Origin: an uncultured Eubacteriales bacterium
Lineage (GTDB): Bacteria > Bacillota > Clostridia > Oscillospirales > Oscillospiraceae
Assembly (NCBI GenBank): GCA_900546075.1
Contig: URBH01000007.1
Location: 1-53,246 of the forward strand
Direction of reading: 5' to 3'
Length of the DNA stretch: 53,246 nt
The notes beneath the pieces are model-generated. The model did no database searches, was not told where the DNA came from, and was given only the letters and a program-made list of their open reading frames with translations. Positions 17,978-24,939 of this stretch are shown here, piece after piece. The position numbers were made by a program, and so were the translations under genes. The first letter of the stretch is position 1. Each line of letters opens with the position of its first letter.

Positions 17978-19369
17978 ATGCTAAACTATCATGTCAAGAT
18001 CGGCCTGGTTCCCATTCGCAGAGACGTTACACCCCGCCCCGGTATCTTTAACTGGGAAAAGGCGGAGGAGCGCTGCGCCGCGGCGGTAGCCTATATCGAG
18101 GAGCATTTCACCTCCGAGAACGTTTCCTTCGTGGATCTGAAGGGAATCAACGCCGTGGATGTTCTCTACAGCGACAAGGACGTGGACGCCGTCATCGACC
18201 GCTTTCAGGCGGAGAAGGTGGACGCGGTATTCCTGATCAACGGCAACTTCGGCAACGAGGAAGTGGCCGGCGCGGTGGCCAAGGCCATCGGCAAGCCCGT
18301 GCTGCTGTGGGGTCCCCAGGACACCGTGTTTGAACCGGACGGCACCCGGTATACCGATTCCCAGTGCGGCCTGTTCGGCATGAGCCGTCAGCTGCAAAGA
18401 ATGAACGTTCCCTTTACTTATATCGAAAACTGCCGCATTGAAGACCCGATTTTCACCGAAGGCTTCCTGCGGTTCGTGGGCGTGGCCTGCGCGGTGAAGA
18501 ACTTCAAGGGGATGCGGGTTGCCCAGGTGGGTATGCGTCCCAAGCCCTTCTGCTCCGTGATCTTCAACGAGAGCGACCTGATGGACAAGTTCGACATCCA
18601 TGTCATTCCCGTGAACCTGGCTGTGATTCAGGACAAGTACAGAAGGATTCTGGAAACCCGGAAGGACGAGCTGGCTGAAGGTGTTGCTAAGCTGCGCCAG
18701 ATGTACGAGATCGACGACCTGTCCGAGCCGGTGCTGGACAAGGTCTATGCCTTCGTGCTGCTGTATGAGGAAATTTTTGAAGAGTACAACGTGGCCGCCG
18801 TTTCCGCGGAGTGCTGGACGGCCATGCAGCTGATGGTGGGTGCGATGCCCTGTGCGGCTTATCCCCTGCTCGCGGACATGGGCTATATCATCGGCTGCGA
18901 GAGCGACATGCACGCGACGTTGACCCAGGTGGTGCTGAAATGCCTGACCCTGGGACGGAAAAAGCCCTTCCTGGGCGAGTTCACCACCCGTCACCCCACG
19001 GAGCGGAACGTGGAGCTGCTGTGGCACTGCGGCCCCTTCGCCTATTCCCTGAAAAAGCAGGGCACCGGCGCGAAGATGGTCAACATGCGTCAGTGGATGC
19101 AGGTGGAGGACGGCCATTTCACCGTGGCGCGGATCGATCAGGATCACGGCAACTACTCCATCGCCGTCTGCGAATGCGACAGCGCGGAAGGCCCCTATAC
19201 CTTCGGCTCCTATATGTGGGGCAGGTTCAAGGATCTGCCCGGGGTGGAGCGTAAGCTCATCGAAGGCCCCTACATCCATCATATGTCCGAGATCGAGGGC
19301 AGCCTGACAGAGTCCATCCGGGAATTCTGCAAGTACGTACCCGGCCTGTCCTTTGACGGTCTCGACTAA
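17978..19369 (+). CDS. L-fucose/L-arabinose isomerase-family protein
   Basis: A 463-residue protein resembling the COG2407-type ketol isomerases, which interconvert aldoses and ketoses at a divalent metal site. Supporting stretches are the N-terminal LVPIRRDVTPRPG, FLINGNFGNEEVAGAVAKAIGKPVLLWGPQD near 80-110, the metal-ligand-like SAECWTAMQ near 275, and a C-terminal GTGAKMVNMRQWMQ. Family members accept various deoxy and modified sugars, so the substrate is open. It is monocistronic, with GGAGG ahead of the ATG and a strong terminator behind. With the FGGY kinase at 30 kb and the class II aldolase at 19.6 kb it could form an isomerase-kinase-aldolase route. Confidence 0.78.
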   Translation: MLNYHVKIGLVPIRRDVTPRPGIFNWEKAEERCAAAVAYIEEHFTSENVSFVDLKGINAVDVLYSDKDVDAVIDRFQAEKVDAVFLINGNFGNEEVAGAVAKAIGKPVLLWGPQDTVFEPDGTRYTDSQCGLFGMSRQLQRMNVPFTYIENCRIEDPIFTEGFLRFVGVACAVKNFKGMRVAQVGMRPKPFCSVIFNESDLMDKFDIHVIPVNLAVIQDKYRRILETRKDELAEGVAKLRQMYEIDDLSEPVLDKVYAFVLLYEEIFEEYNVAAVSAECWTAMQLMVGAMPCAAYPLLADMGYIIGCESDMHATLTQVVLKCLTLGRKKPFLGEFTTRHPTERNVELLWHCGPFAYSLKKQGTGAKMVNMRQWMQVEDGHFTVARIDQDHGNYSIAVCECDSAEGPYTFGSYMWGRFKDLPGVERKLIEGPYIHHMSEIEGSLTESIREFCKYVPGLSFDGLD

Positions 19370-19375
19370 GCGAAA

Positions 19376-19405
19376 AAACACCGCTGCTGAAAAGCGGCGG
19401 TGTTT
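19376..19405 (+). terminator. Terminator after the isomerase gene
   Basis: AAACACCGCTGC (19376-19387) pairs with GCGGCGGTGTTT (19394-19405) with one G-U wobble and loop TGAAAA. It starts 6 bases past the stop codon. Confidence 0.88.
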
Positions 19406-19434
19406 CTGTATGACATAATATCCAAAATAAACAC

Positions 19435-19449
19435 TGAAATTTCGTTACA
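19435..19449. promoter_or_regulatory. Putative RpiR operator, upstream site of the aldolase promoter
   Basis: TGAAATTTCGTTACA, a near-palindrome of the form TGWAA-N5-TTACA. The core ATTTCGTTACAATTATTC is repeated exactly ahead of the FAD-oxidase operon (24793-24810). It lies just upstream of the -35 hexamer at 19467. Confidence 0.72.
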
Positions 19450-19466
19450 ATTATTCCCGTATCGGC

Positions 19467-19495
19467 TTGCAAAATGATAGCTGCCGTGGTATAGT
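19467..19495 (+). promoter_or_regulatory. Promoter of the aldolase-PfkB operon
   Basis: TTGCAA (19467-19472), a 17-base spacer and TATAGT (19490-19495). It is bracketed by the operator-like sites at 19435 and 19549. Confidence 0.72.
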
Positions 19496-19506
19496 GATGC
19501 TGAGAT

Positions 19507-19528
19507 TGTAATAGAGATTCTATTTACA
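19507..19528. promoter_or_regulatory. Possible additional RpiR half-site pair
   Basis: TGTAATAGA (19507-19515) and TCTATTTACA (19519-19528) form an imperfect palindrome just downstream of the -10. It shares the TGTAA/TTACA ends of the other operators but has a longer core, so it is a weaker candidate. Confidence 0.45.
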
Positions 19529-19548
19529 TCTTCGGAATACGGAAAAAC

Positions 19549-19563
19549 TGAAATTTTATTACA
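19549..19563. promoter_or_regulatory. Putative RpiR operator, downstream site of the aldolase promoter
   Basis: TGAAATTTTATTACA, in the 5' leader 18 bases before the aldolase ATG. It differs from the site at 24903-24917 at one position. Binding here would block the transcript. Confidence 0.7.
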
Positions 19564-19580
19564 TAACAGGAGGAAGCATT

Positions 19581-20402
19581 ATGATTTACGATCTGAAGAA
19601 GATTCTGGACATTGGCGAGGAGAACGGCTTCGCCGTGCCCGCGTTCAATGTGTATAACCTGGAAACCGTTATGGGCGTTATGCAGGCGGCCGAGGAGACC
19701 GGCGCCCCCGTCATTTTCCAGATGTACAGCCGCCTGTTTGATTCCCAGATCGCCCAGTACGTCGCCCCCATTATCCGGGAGGCCATGAACAACATGAAGA
19801 CCCCCGTGGCCTTCCACCTGGATCATGGCGCGGGCATTCCCGAGGTGCTGCGGGCGTTCCGTTACGGCGCGACGGGCGTTATGATCGACGCTTCCAGAAA
19901 GCCTTTGGATGAGAACATCGCAATCACCAAGGGCGTCGTGGAGATGGCTGCGGAAATGGGCATCGGCGTCGAGGGTGAGCTGGGCGAAGTCGGCAAGGCC
20001 GCCGAGGGCGTTTCCAAGGATTACACCAAGGTGGAGGATGCCGCAGAGTTCGTTAACGAGACCGGCGTTTGCGCGCTGGCTGTGGCGGTGGGCACTGCCC
20101 ACGGTCATTACAAGCAGGCTCCCGTCCTGGCGCTGAAGCGGATTGAGGAGCTGCACGAGGGGCAGAAGGCCCATCTGGTGCTGCACGGCGGTTCCGGTGT
20201 TCCCGACGACCAGATTGCGGCGGCGGTCAAGGCCGGTATCCGCAAGATCAACTTCGGCACCGATGTCTGCTGCTCCCTGCTGGACGGCATCCGGGCGGTT
20301 GACCCCTCCATTCTGGCGCTGGATCTGTTCATGCAGGGTCCCACTGCCCGGGTGAAGGACTTTGCCCTCAGCAAAATCAAGCTTCTGGGAGCGGATAAAT
20401 GA
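19581..20402 (+). CDS. Class II ketose-bisphosphate aldolase
   Basis: A 273-residue zinc-dependent aldolase of the FbaA/KbaY/IolJ group, which cleaves a phosphorylated ketose to dihydroxyacetone phosphate plus an aldehyde. FHLDHGAG (about 75-82) carries the catalytic Asp and a zinc His. GVEGELGEVG (about 130-139), AVGTAHGHYK (about 172-181) and LVLHGGSGVPDDQI (about 198-211) carry the other metal and phosphate-loop residues. AGGAGG precedes the ATG. It heads a four-gene operon with PfkB kinase, DUF4867 and NagB-like genes. An IolB-like protein further on suggests it may act on an inositol-derived or deoxy-keto-sugar phosphate instead of fructose bisphosphate. Confidence 0.9.
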   Translation: MIYDLKKILDIGEENGFAVPAFNVYNLETVMGVMQAAEETGAPVIFQMYSRLFDSQIAQYVAPIIREAMNNMKTPVAFHLDHGAGIPEVLRAFRYGATGVMIDASRKPLDENIAITKGVVEMAAEMGIGVEGELGEVGKAAEGVSKDYTKVEDAAEFVNETGVCALAVAVGTAHGHYKQAPVLALKRIEELHEGQKAHLVLHGGSGVPDDQIAAAVKAGIRKINFGTDVCCSLLDGIRAVDPSILALDLFMQGPTARVKDFALSKIKLLGADK

Positions 20403-21319
20403 TGGCAAGTGTAGTTGGCATCGGCGCGGCGGTCTTCGATATTCTGATGACCGTGGACGCTTTTCCCCGGGAGGATACGAAGCTCCGGGGTCTGGAAACC
20501 AAGTTCCAGTGCGGCGGCCCCTGCGCTACCGCACTGGTAGCCATCAGCAAGTTGGGGGAGTCTGCCAGCTTCATGGGCACCGTGGGTGACGATATGTACG
20601 GCACCTTTGTGAAGGCCGAAATGGAACGCTACGGGGTGGACACCTCCTGCGTGAAGGTAAATCCCGGCCTGACCTTCCACAGCGTCGTTCTGCTGAACGT
20701 CAGCAACAGCAGCCGCACCTGCGTCTGGAATCGGGGGGAAGCGGCGGCGCCTACGGTGGAGGACATCAATCTGGACGTCCTGAAGCAGGCAAAGTATCTG
20801 CATCTGGATGGCAACCAGCTGGATTGCGCCATTTTCGCGGCGAAAAAAGCCCGTGAAATGGGCGTTACGGTCAGCATGGACGCGGGTGGCGCTTACCCGA
20901 ATATCGAGAAACTCTTGCCGCTGGTGGATGTGCTGATTCCCAGCGAGGAATTTTCCATGAAGGTCACCGGCTGCGCAACGGCCAAGGAAGCCGCCGGGGT
21001 ATTGCAGGAAAGGTACCATCCTCAGATTCTGGTGATCACCCAGGGCAGCAAGGGCGGCTTTATCTGGGAAAACGGCAAGGAGACCCGCTATCCCGTGTTC
21101 CCCGTGAAGGCAATCGACTCCAACGGCGCGGGAGACACCTTCCACGGCGCATTCGTGGCGGCGCGGCTGAAGGGCATGGACGTGTACGAAGCCTGTCGCT
21201 TTGCTTCCGCCACCTCCGCCCTGAAATGCACCCGCTTCGGTGCGCAGCAGGGTATTCCCGGCTACGAGGAAGTTCTGGAATTTATGAAGACCCACGAGGG
21301 AGTTGTATACGATGGATAA
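20399..21319 (+). CDS. PfkB-family carbohydrate kinase
   Basis: A 306-residue ribokinase-fold kinase that phosphorylates a sugar or keto-sugar acid. The first PfkB signature is around CGGPCATALVAISKLG (about 39-54). The second, DSNGAGDTFHGAF (about 240-252), contains the catalytic Asp and anion hole GAGD. Family substrates include fructose, tagatose 6-phosphate, 2-keto-3-deoxygluconate and 5-dehydro-2-deoxygluconate (IolC). It overlaps the aldolase stop by 4 bases (an alternative ATG lies 3 bases on). A coupled kinase-aldolase pair implies that its product is the aldolase substrate. The exact sugar cannot be read from sequence. Confidence 0.9.
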   Translation: MMASVVGIGAAVFDILMTVDAFPREDTKLRGLETKFQCGGPCATALVAISKLGESASFMGTVGDDMYGTFVKAEMERYGVDTSCVKVNPGLTFHSVVLLNVSNSSRTCVWNRGEAAAPTVEDINLDVLKQAKYLHLDGNQLDCAIFAAKKAREMGVTVSMDAGGAYPNIEKLLPLVDVLIPSEEFSMKVTGCATAKEAAGVLQERYHPQILVITQGSKGGFIWENGKETRYPVFPVKAIDSNGAGDTFHGAFVAARLKGMDVYEACRFASATSALKCTRFGAQQGIPGYEEVLEFMKTHEGVVYDG

Positions 21320-21974
21320 TTTGCAGAAATTACAGGCGGCGAATCCCCATATTGCCATTCACACCATCCATGATGCGGCGTTCCGGCGCTACGGCAGCGT
21401 GATTCAGGAGGACACCTCTGCGTTCTGCGCGGCGGCGGAGACCATTCCGTTCCCGGAGACGGGGAGCAAGTATGTGGCTTCGACCCCGGAGCTGGACGAA
21501 ATTCCGGCGGCGGCGAGGCTGCGGGAAATCTACTGCGGCGGTCTGGACGAGCAGATCGGCCTGTGCTGGGGGCATTCCAACCAGCTGAACGCTTTGGAGT
21601 GGCACACCTGCAACGAATTCAACATTGCCGTCCGGGAGCTGGTTCTGCTGCTGGCGAAGCGGGAGGATTTGGACGAGGACGGCCGGCTGAACGCGGACAA
21701 GGTGCAGGCATTTTATCTGGCGCAGGGGGAAATGATCGAGGTGTATTCGGACACTCTGCACTTCTGCCCCTGCGAGGTGACAGGCAGCGGCTTCCGCTGC
21801 ATCGTGGGATTGCAGCGGGGAACGAACCTGCCCATCGCCCCGGAGCAGAAACTGAACAAGCTCTGGGCGGCCAACAAATGGCTGCTGGGACACGAGGCGA
21901 ACACCGGTCTCATCGAGCGGGGCGCGTTCCCGGGAATTTACGGAGAAAACTGGAAAATCAATCCGATCAGATAA
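21312..21974 (+). CDS. DUF4867-like, cupin-like protein
   Basis: A 220-residue soluble protein resembling the DUF4867 family, predicted to have a cupin-like fold. Conserved-looking stretches are HTCNEFNIAVRELVLLLA (about 92-109), GEMIEVYSDTLHFCPCEV near 135-152, and GTNLPI near 167. The His and Glu residues in these stretches could bind a metal, suggesting a sugar isomerase or lyase, but no reaction is established. I prefer ATG 21312, with GAGGGAG 9 bases upstream, over TTG 21303. It overlaps the PfkB stop by 8 bases, so all four genes of this operon are tightly coupled and likely act in one pathway. Confidence 0.75.
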   Translation: MDNLQKLQAANPHIAIHTIHDAAFRRYGSVIQEDTSAFCAAAETIPFPETGSKYVASTPELDEIPAAARLREIYCGGLDEQIGLCWGHSNQLNALEWHTCNEFNIAVRELVLLLAKREDLDEDGRLNADKVQAFYLAQGEMIEVYSDTLHFCPCEVTGSGFRCIVGLQRGTNLPIAPEQKLNKLWAANKWLLGHEANTGLIERGAFPGIYGENWKINPIR

Positions 21975-21991
21975 TCAGGAGGCGGAAAGCA

Positions 21992-22789
21992 TTGGAAAAG
22001 GTAATCAATGGAGTTTCCTGCCGTGTGGTGGAAAAGGAATGGGACGTGTACTTTGACATGGCGCTGACCATGTTTGAGGAGATCGTCCAAAATAACCGGG
22101 CGGGGAAGCCGTCGGTGTTTATTGTCCCGGTGGGGCCTACGGATCAGTACCCCATTCTGGCGAAGCTGATCAACAGCCAGCGGGTATCTCTGAAAAACGT
22201 CCACTTCTTCAACATGGACGAGTATCTGGTTTCTCCGACTCAGTGGATCCGCGAGGACGACCCCATGAGCTTCCACGGCCGGATGAAGCGGGAATTCTAT
22301 GACCGGGTGGATGAGAGCCTGGTCATGCCGGAGTCTCAGCGGCATTTCCCGGAGCCGGGACGTGAAAAAGAGTACGACGAGCTGATCGCCGGTTTGGGCG
22401 GCGTGGATATGTGCTTCGGCGGCTTGGGCATCAACGGCCATGTGGCCTTCAACGAGGCGGCGGAGGCCGATGACCCCATCACTGCGGACGCGTATGCCGA
22501 TTTGGGGACCCGTGTGCTGCCCATCAGCCGGGAGACCCGGGCGGTCAATGCCTTCGGCTACCAGCGCGGCGATCTGGCGGGAATGCCGGAATGGTGCATC
22601 ACCGTGGGCATGAAGCAGATACTGTCTTCCAGGAAGGTGTATATCGCGCTGAACCGCCCATGGCAGAGCGGGCCGTTAAAGCATGTGCTGCATGGGGAAA
22701 TGGTACCCCAATGGCCGGGTTCTCTGCTTCGCAGACTGCCCGACGTGCGCCTGTGCATGACGGAGGATATCGCACGGGGGATCGTGTAA
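21992..22789 (+). CDS. Glucosamine-6-phosphate deaminase/isomerase-like protein, paralogue 2
   Basis: A 265-residue NagB-superfamily protein. The start is TTG at 21992, because AGGAGG lies 9 bases upstream and no in-frame ATG is nearby. FNMDEYL near residue 73 carries the catalytic-type Asp, and GINGHVAFNEA near 149 carries the His and Glu. The Asp of the NagB GNDGH motif is Asn here, matching the substitution at the same position (Thr) in the paralogue at 7493-8347. The two also share RVSLKN, a DP-SF segment and FPEPG, so they form one divergent subgroup. It is the last gene of the aldolase operon and is followed by a strong terminator. Confidence 0.82.
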   Translation: MEKVINGVSCRVVEKEWDVYFDMALTMFEEIVQNNRAGKPSVFIVPVGPTDQYPILAKLINSQRVSLKNVHFFNMDEYLVSPTQWIREDDPMSFHGRMKREFYDRVDESLVMPESQRHFPEPGREKEYDELIAGLGGVDMCFGGLGINGHVAFNEAAEADDPITADAYADLGTRVLPISRETRAVNAFGYQRGDLAGMPEWCITVGMKQILSSRKVYIALNRPWQSGPLKHVLHGEMVPQWPGSLLRRLPDVRLCMTEDIARGIV

Positions 22790-22790
22790 G

Positions 22791-22835
22791 CAATAAAAAA
22801 TGTTCCATTCTATTTGAATGGAACATTTTTTATTG
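22791..22835. terminator. Bidirectional terminator
   Basis: A perfect 20-bp stem (22791-22810 with 22816-22835) around the loop TATTT. A-rich and T-rich flanks make it work on both strands. It serves the aldolase operon on the right-going strand and the small membrane-protein gene on the other. Confidence 0.9.
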
Positions 22836-22876
22836 CAATTTTAAGGGGATATTGTCATAAAAACGGGAAAACCGGA

Positions 22877-23131
22877 TTACTGCTCCTTCTCCGAAGAATC
22901 CTCCGGCTTGCGGTAGTATTCTTTCAGCAGCAGAACCAGATACCGCACGACAAAGACAATACCGCCGCCCAGCACGACGATGCCGAGGAGCAGGACTTTG
23001 ATACCGGGGGCGTCGGCGCCGCCGATGATGTACGCCTGGATGACTTTCGCCAGCATATACGCGAGAAGCAGCAGAGCGGTGCCGTTGAGAATGATGCGGT
23101 TTCCGACCTGCGATTTGTTCTGTTTGCTCAT
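22877..23131 (-). CDS. Small two-span membrane protein
   Basis: An 84-residue protein starting MSKQNKSQVGNR, with two hydrophobic spans (about 15-35 and 40-65) and a charged tail ending EDSSEKEQ. The start at 23131 follows GAAGGAGG; the longer frame upstream lacks a ribosome site. I do not recognise the family. It is divergent from the 151-residue gene at 23259 and shares a terminator with the aldolase operon. It is probably a core-genome small membrane protein unrelated to the sugar genes. Confidence 0.7.
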   Translation of the reverse strand: MSKQNKSQVGNRIILNGTALLLLAYMLAKVIQAYIIGGADAPGIKVLLLGIVVLGGGIVFVVRYLVLLLKEYYRKPEDSSEKEQ

Positions 23132-23258
23132 AGGGTAGCCTCCTTCGCTTTTGTACAAGGATACGGTATTTTTAAGCAAATGTCAATATCGGCGGAAATA
23201 ATGATTGACAACACCGGGTCCCGGCTGTTATTGTGGTGTGTAGAAACGAGGTGTACAT

Positions 23259-23714
23259 ATGGAACAGCTACAGAAACTAATTGACGAGTATGTGAAGTGG
23301 ACGCAGGAAAACCGGATGGCAGGGAAGAAGATCGCCGTCTATCTCGGCTTGCAGGTGGAGCAAAGCCCGAAACATGCCGCTTTTTATGAGGCGGTGGGGG
23401 AGTGGGCGAAGACGTTCGCTTCTTCGCAGCCGGAGCATGAGCAAATGGTGGCGGCGGTGCGGCTGCTGCTGTTTTCCGCCGGGGAGCATTTGGGCAGCGA
23501 GGCGGAGTGGTATCTGATCGCCATTCAGAATTATGCAAAGGACTTTATCGGCGAGCTGAACGAGGAGGAAAAGACGCAGCTGGCGTCGGAATACCGGAAG
23601 AAATACCCCTCCGGCAGACGGCTTCCCCTGCAAAATGAGATTTACAGCCTCCTTTCCGGCGGGAAGAAGGAACCCTTCTGGAAATGGCATATCAGACAAA
23701 AATCCAAAGGGTAG
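23259..23714 (+). CDS. Hypothetical soluble protein
   Basis: A 151-residue, largely helical, charged protein with no signal peptide or transmembrane span. It starts MEQLQKLIDEYVKWTQENR, has an Ala/Glu/Lys-rich body and a basic C-terminus KWHIRQKSKG. I recognise no family. It lies between a divergent small membrane-protein gene and the RpiR regulator, from which a terminator (23792-23829) separates it. The ribosome site is weak. It is probably real because the frame is unbroken with sensible composition, but no function is proposed. Confidence 0.6.
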   Translation: MEQLQKLIDEYVKWTQENRMAGKKIAVYLGLQVEQSPKHAAFYEAVGEWAKTFASSQPEHEQMVAAVRLLLFSAGEHLGSEAEWYLIAIQNYAKDFIGELNEEEKTQLASEYRKKYPSGRRLPLQNEIYSLLSGGKKEPFWKWHIRQKSKG

Positions 23715-23791
23715 AACCAAAGGTTACAGAGCCTTGCTTTATGAAACCGCGACCTGCACCGGATAAGCAGTTGTCACTACAAATAAGTGTG

Positions 23792-23829
23792 AAATTCCCA
23801 AGGCTTCAAAACCTTGGGAATTTCTTTTT
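23792..23829 (+). terminator. Terminator upstream of the RpiR gene
   Basis: AAATTCCCAAGG (23792-23803) and CCTTGGGAATTT (23812-23823) form a perfect 12-bp stem followed by a run of six T. Confidence 0.88.
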
Positions 23830-23902
23830 TCTGTACGCTTTTCTTTTGGAAAAGACTATGTTATACTGTTTTTATACTACATTGAGAAGGACGGTAACGG
23901 GC

Positions 23903-24757
23903 ATGGCGGTACAGAATACCTCTCTGGCGGCGCTGCTGCTGAGAATCGAAAATTCCCTTCCAAACCTCAGCAAATCCGAACGGAAAGTGGCGGAATATAT
24001 CCGGGCAAATCCCCGGGGGATTATCGACCTGTCGGTGGCGGCGCTGGCGGATGCCTGCGGCGTCTCAGACCCCACGGTTGTTCGGGCTTATAAGAAGCTG
24101 GGCTTCAGCGGCTATGAGGACTTGAAGCTGACCCTGGCGCAGGCCACGGTTTCCCCGGACGAGATCATCCACGAGGAGATCAGCGCCGAGGATTCCGTCC
24201 AGGCGGTGCGGGACAAGGTGTTCCAGAGCGCCGTGCTTGCCTTGCAGTTCACCCGGGATATGCTGGAGCCGGAAACCCTGGCAGCGGCGGCGCAGCTGCT
24301 GATGAACGCCCGGAAAATCGTGATCTTCGGTCTGGGCGGCTCCGCCCCCGTGGCCATGGATTTGCACCACAAGCTGCTGCGGCTGGGTCTGAACGCCGCA
24401 GTCTACACCGATCCCCATTTGCAGGTGATTGCCTGCAATTACTTGGACGAGCGGGATGCGGTATTCGCCGTCAGCCACTCCGGCAGCTCCCGCTGCGTGG
24501 TGGACAGCACCCAGATTGCGAAGCATCGGGGGGCGAAGGTGATCTCTCTGACCAGCGCGGGCAAAAATCCCCTGTCCAAGCTGGCGGATATCAGCCTGAA
24601 CACGAACTCCAAGGAGACAAAATACCGGGTCGTGTCCATCGCCTCCCGGGTGGCGGCGCTGACCATTGCGGACTCCATCTATACCTACATTGCCATGCGG
24701 ACGGACGGAGCGAAGTCCCTGCAAATCGAAAAGAGCATGGAAAGCCTGAAATACTGA
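23903..24757 (+). CDS. RpiR/MurR-family transcriptional regulator
   Basis: A 284-residue regulator. The N-terminal HTH_6 domain (about 1-78) contains NLSKSERKVAEYIRANP and the recognition region LADACGVSDPTVVRAYKKLGFSGYEDLKLTL. The C-terminal SIS domain (about 110-260) contains FGLGGSAPVAMDLHHKL and the phosphosugar-binding FAVSHSGSSRCVVDS. Such proteins sense a sugar phosphate and usually repress catabolic genes. I propose that it binds the TGWAA-N5-TTACA sites at the two flanking operons. I chose ATG 23903 from the family N-terminus and GAGAAGGACGG upstream. It stands alone between the aldolase and oxidase operons and lacks the operator at its own promoter. Confidence 0.93.
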   Translation: MAVQNTSLAALLLRIENSLPNLSKSERKVAEYIRANPRGIIDLSVAALADACGVSDPTVVRAYKKLGFSGYEDLKLTLAQATVSPDEIIHEEISAEDSVQAVRDKVFQSAVLALQFTRDMLEPETLAAAAQLLMNARKIVIFGLGGSAPVAMDLHHKLLRLGLNAAVYTDPHLQVIACNYLDERDAVFAVSHSGSSRCVVDSTQIAKHRGAKVISLTSAGKNPLSKLADISLNTNSKETKYRVVSIASRVAALTIADSIYTYIAMRTDGAKSLQIEKSMESLKY

Positions 24758-24787
24758 TAGAACTGGCGAAATGCCTAAATATGGAGG

Positions 24788-24802
24788 TGTAATTTCGTTA
24801 CA
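24788..24802. promoter_or_regulatory. Putative RpiR operator, upstream site of the oxidase promoter
   Basis: TGTAATTTCGTTACA is the best palindrome of the set (TGTAA-N5-TTACA). It lies 18 bases before the -35 hexamer, the same position as at the aldolase promoter. Confidence 0.72.
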
Positions 24803-24819
24803 ATTATTCTTGCCGGTGC

Positions 24820-24848
24820 TTGAAAATCTGATTACGATGTGCTATATT
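24820..24848 (+). promoter_or_regulatory. Promoter of the oxidase-EtfBA-IolB operon
   Basis: TTGAAA (24820-24825), a 17-base spacer and TATATT (24843-24848), bracketed by operator-like sites. Confidence 0.72.
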
Positions 24849-24859
24849 TATCACGAGGA

Positions 24860-24874
24860 TGTAATGCAAATACA
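24860..24874. promoter_or_regulatory. Possible middle RpiR site
   Basis: TGTAATGCAAATACA keeps the TGTAA and ACA ends but has a changed right half. It sits just downstream of the -10, like the weak middle site of the aldolase promoter. Confidence 0.42.
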
Positions 24875-24902
24875 GTTATAAGCGAAAAATGATTCTAAAA
24901 TG

Positions 24903-24917
24903 TGAAATTTCATTACA
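24903..24917. promoter_or_regulatory. Putative RpiR operator, downstream site of the oxidase promoter
   Basis: TGAAATTTCATTACA, 23 bases before the oxidase ATG. It differs by one base from the site at 19549-19563. Confidence 0.7.
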
Positions 24918-24939
24918 AAATCAGAAAGGGAGAAGCACC

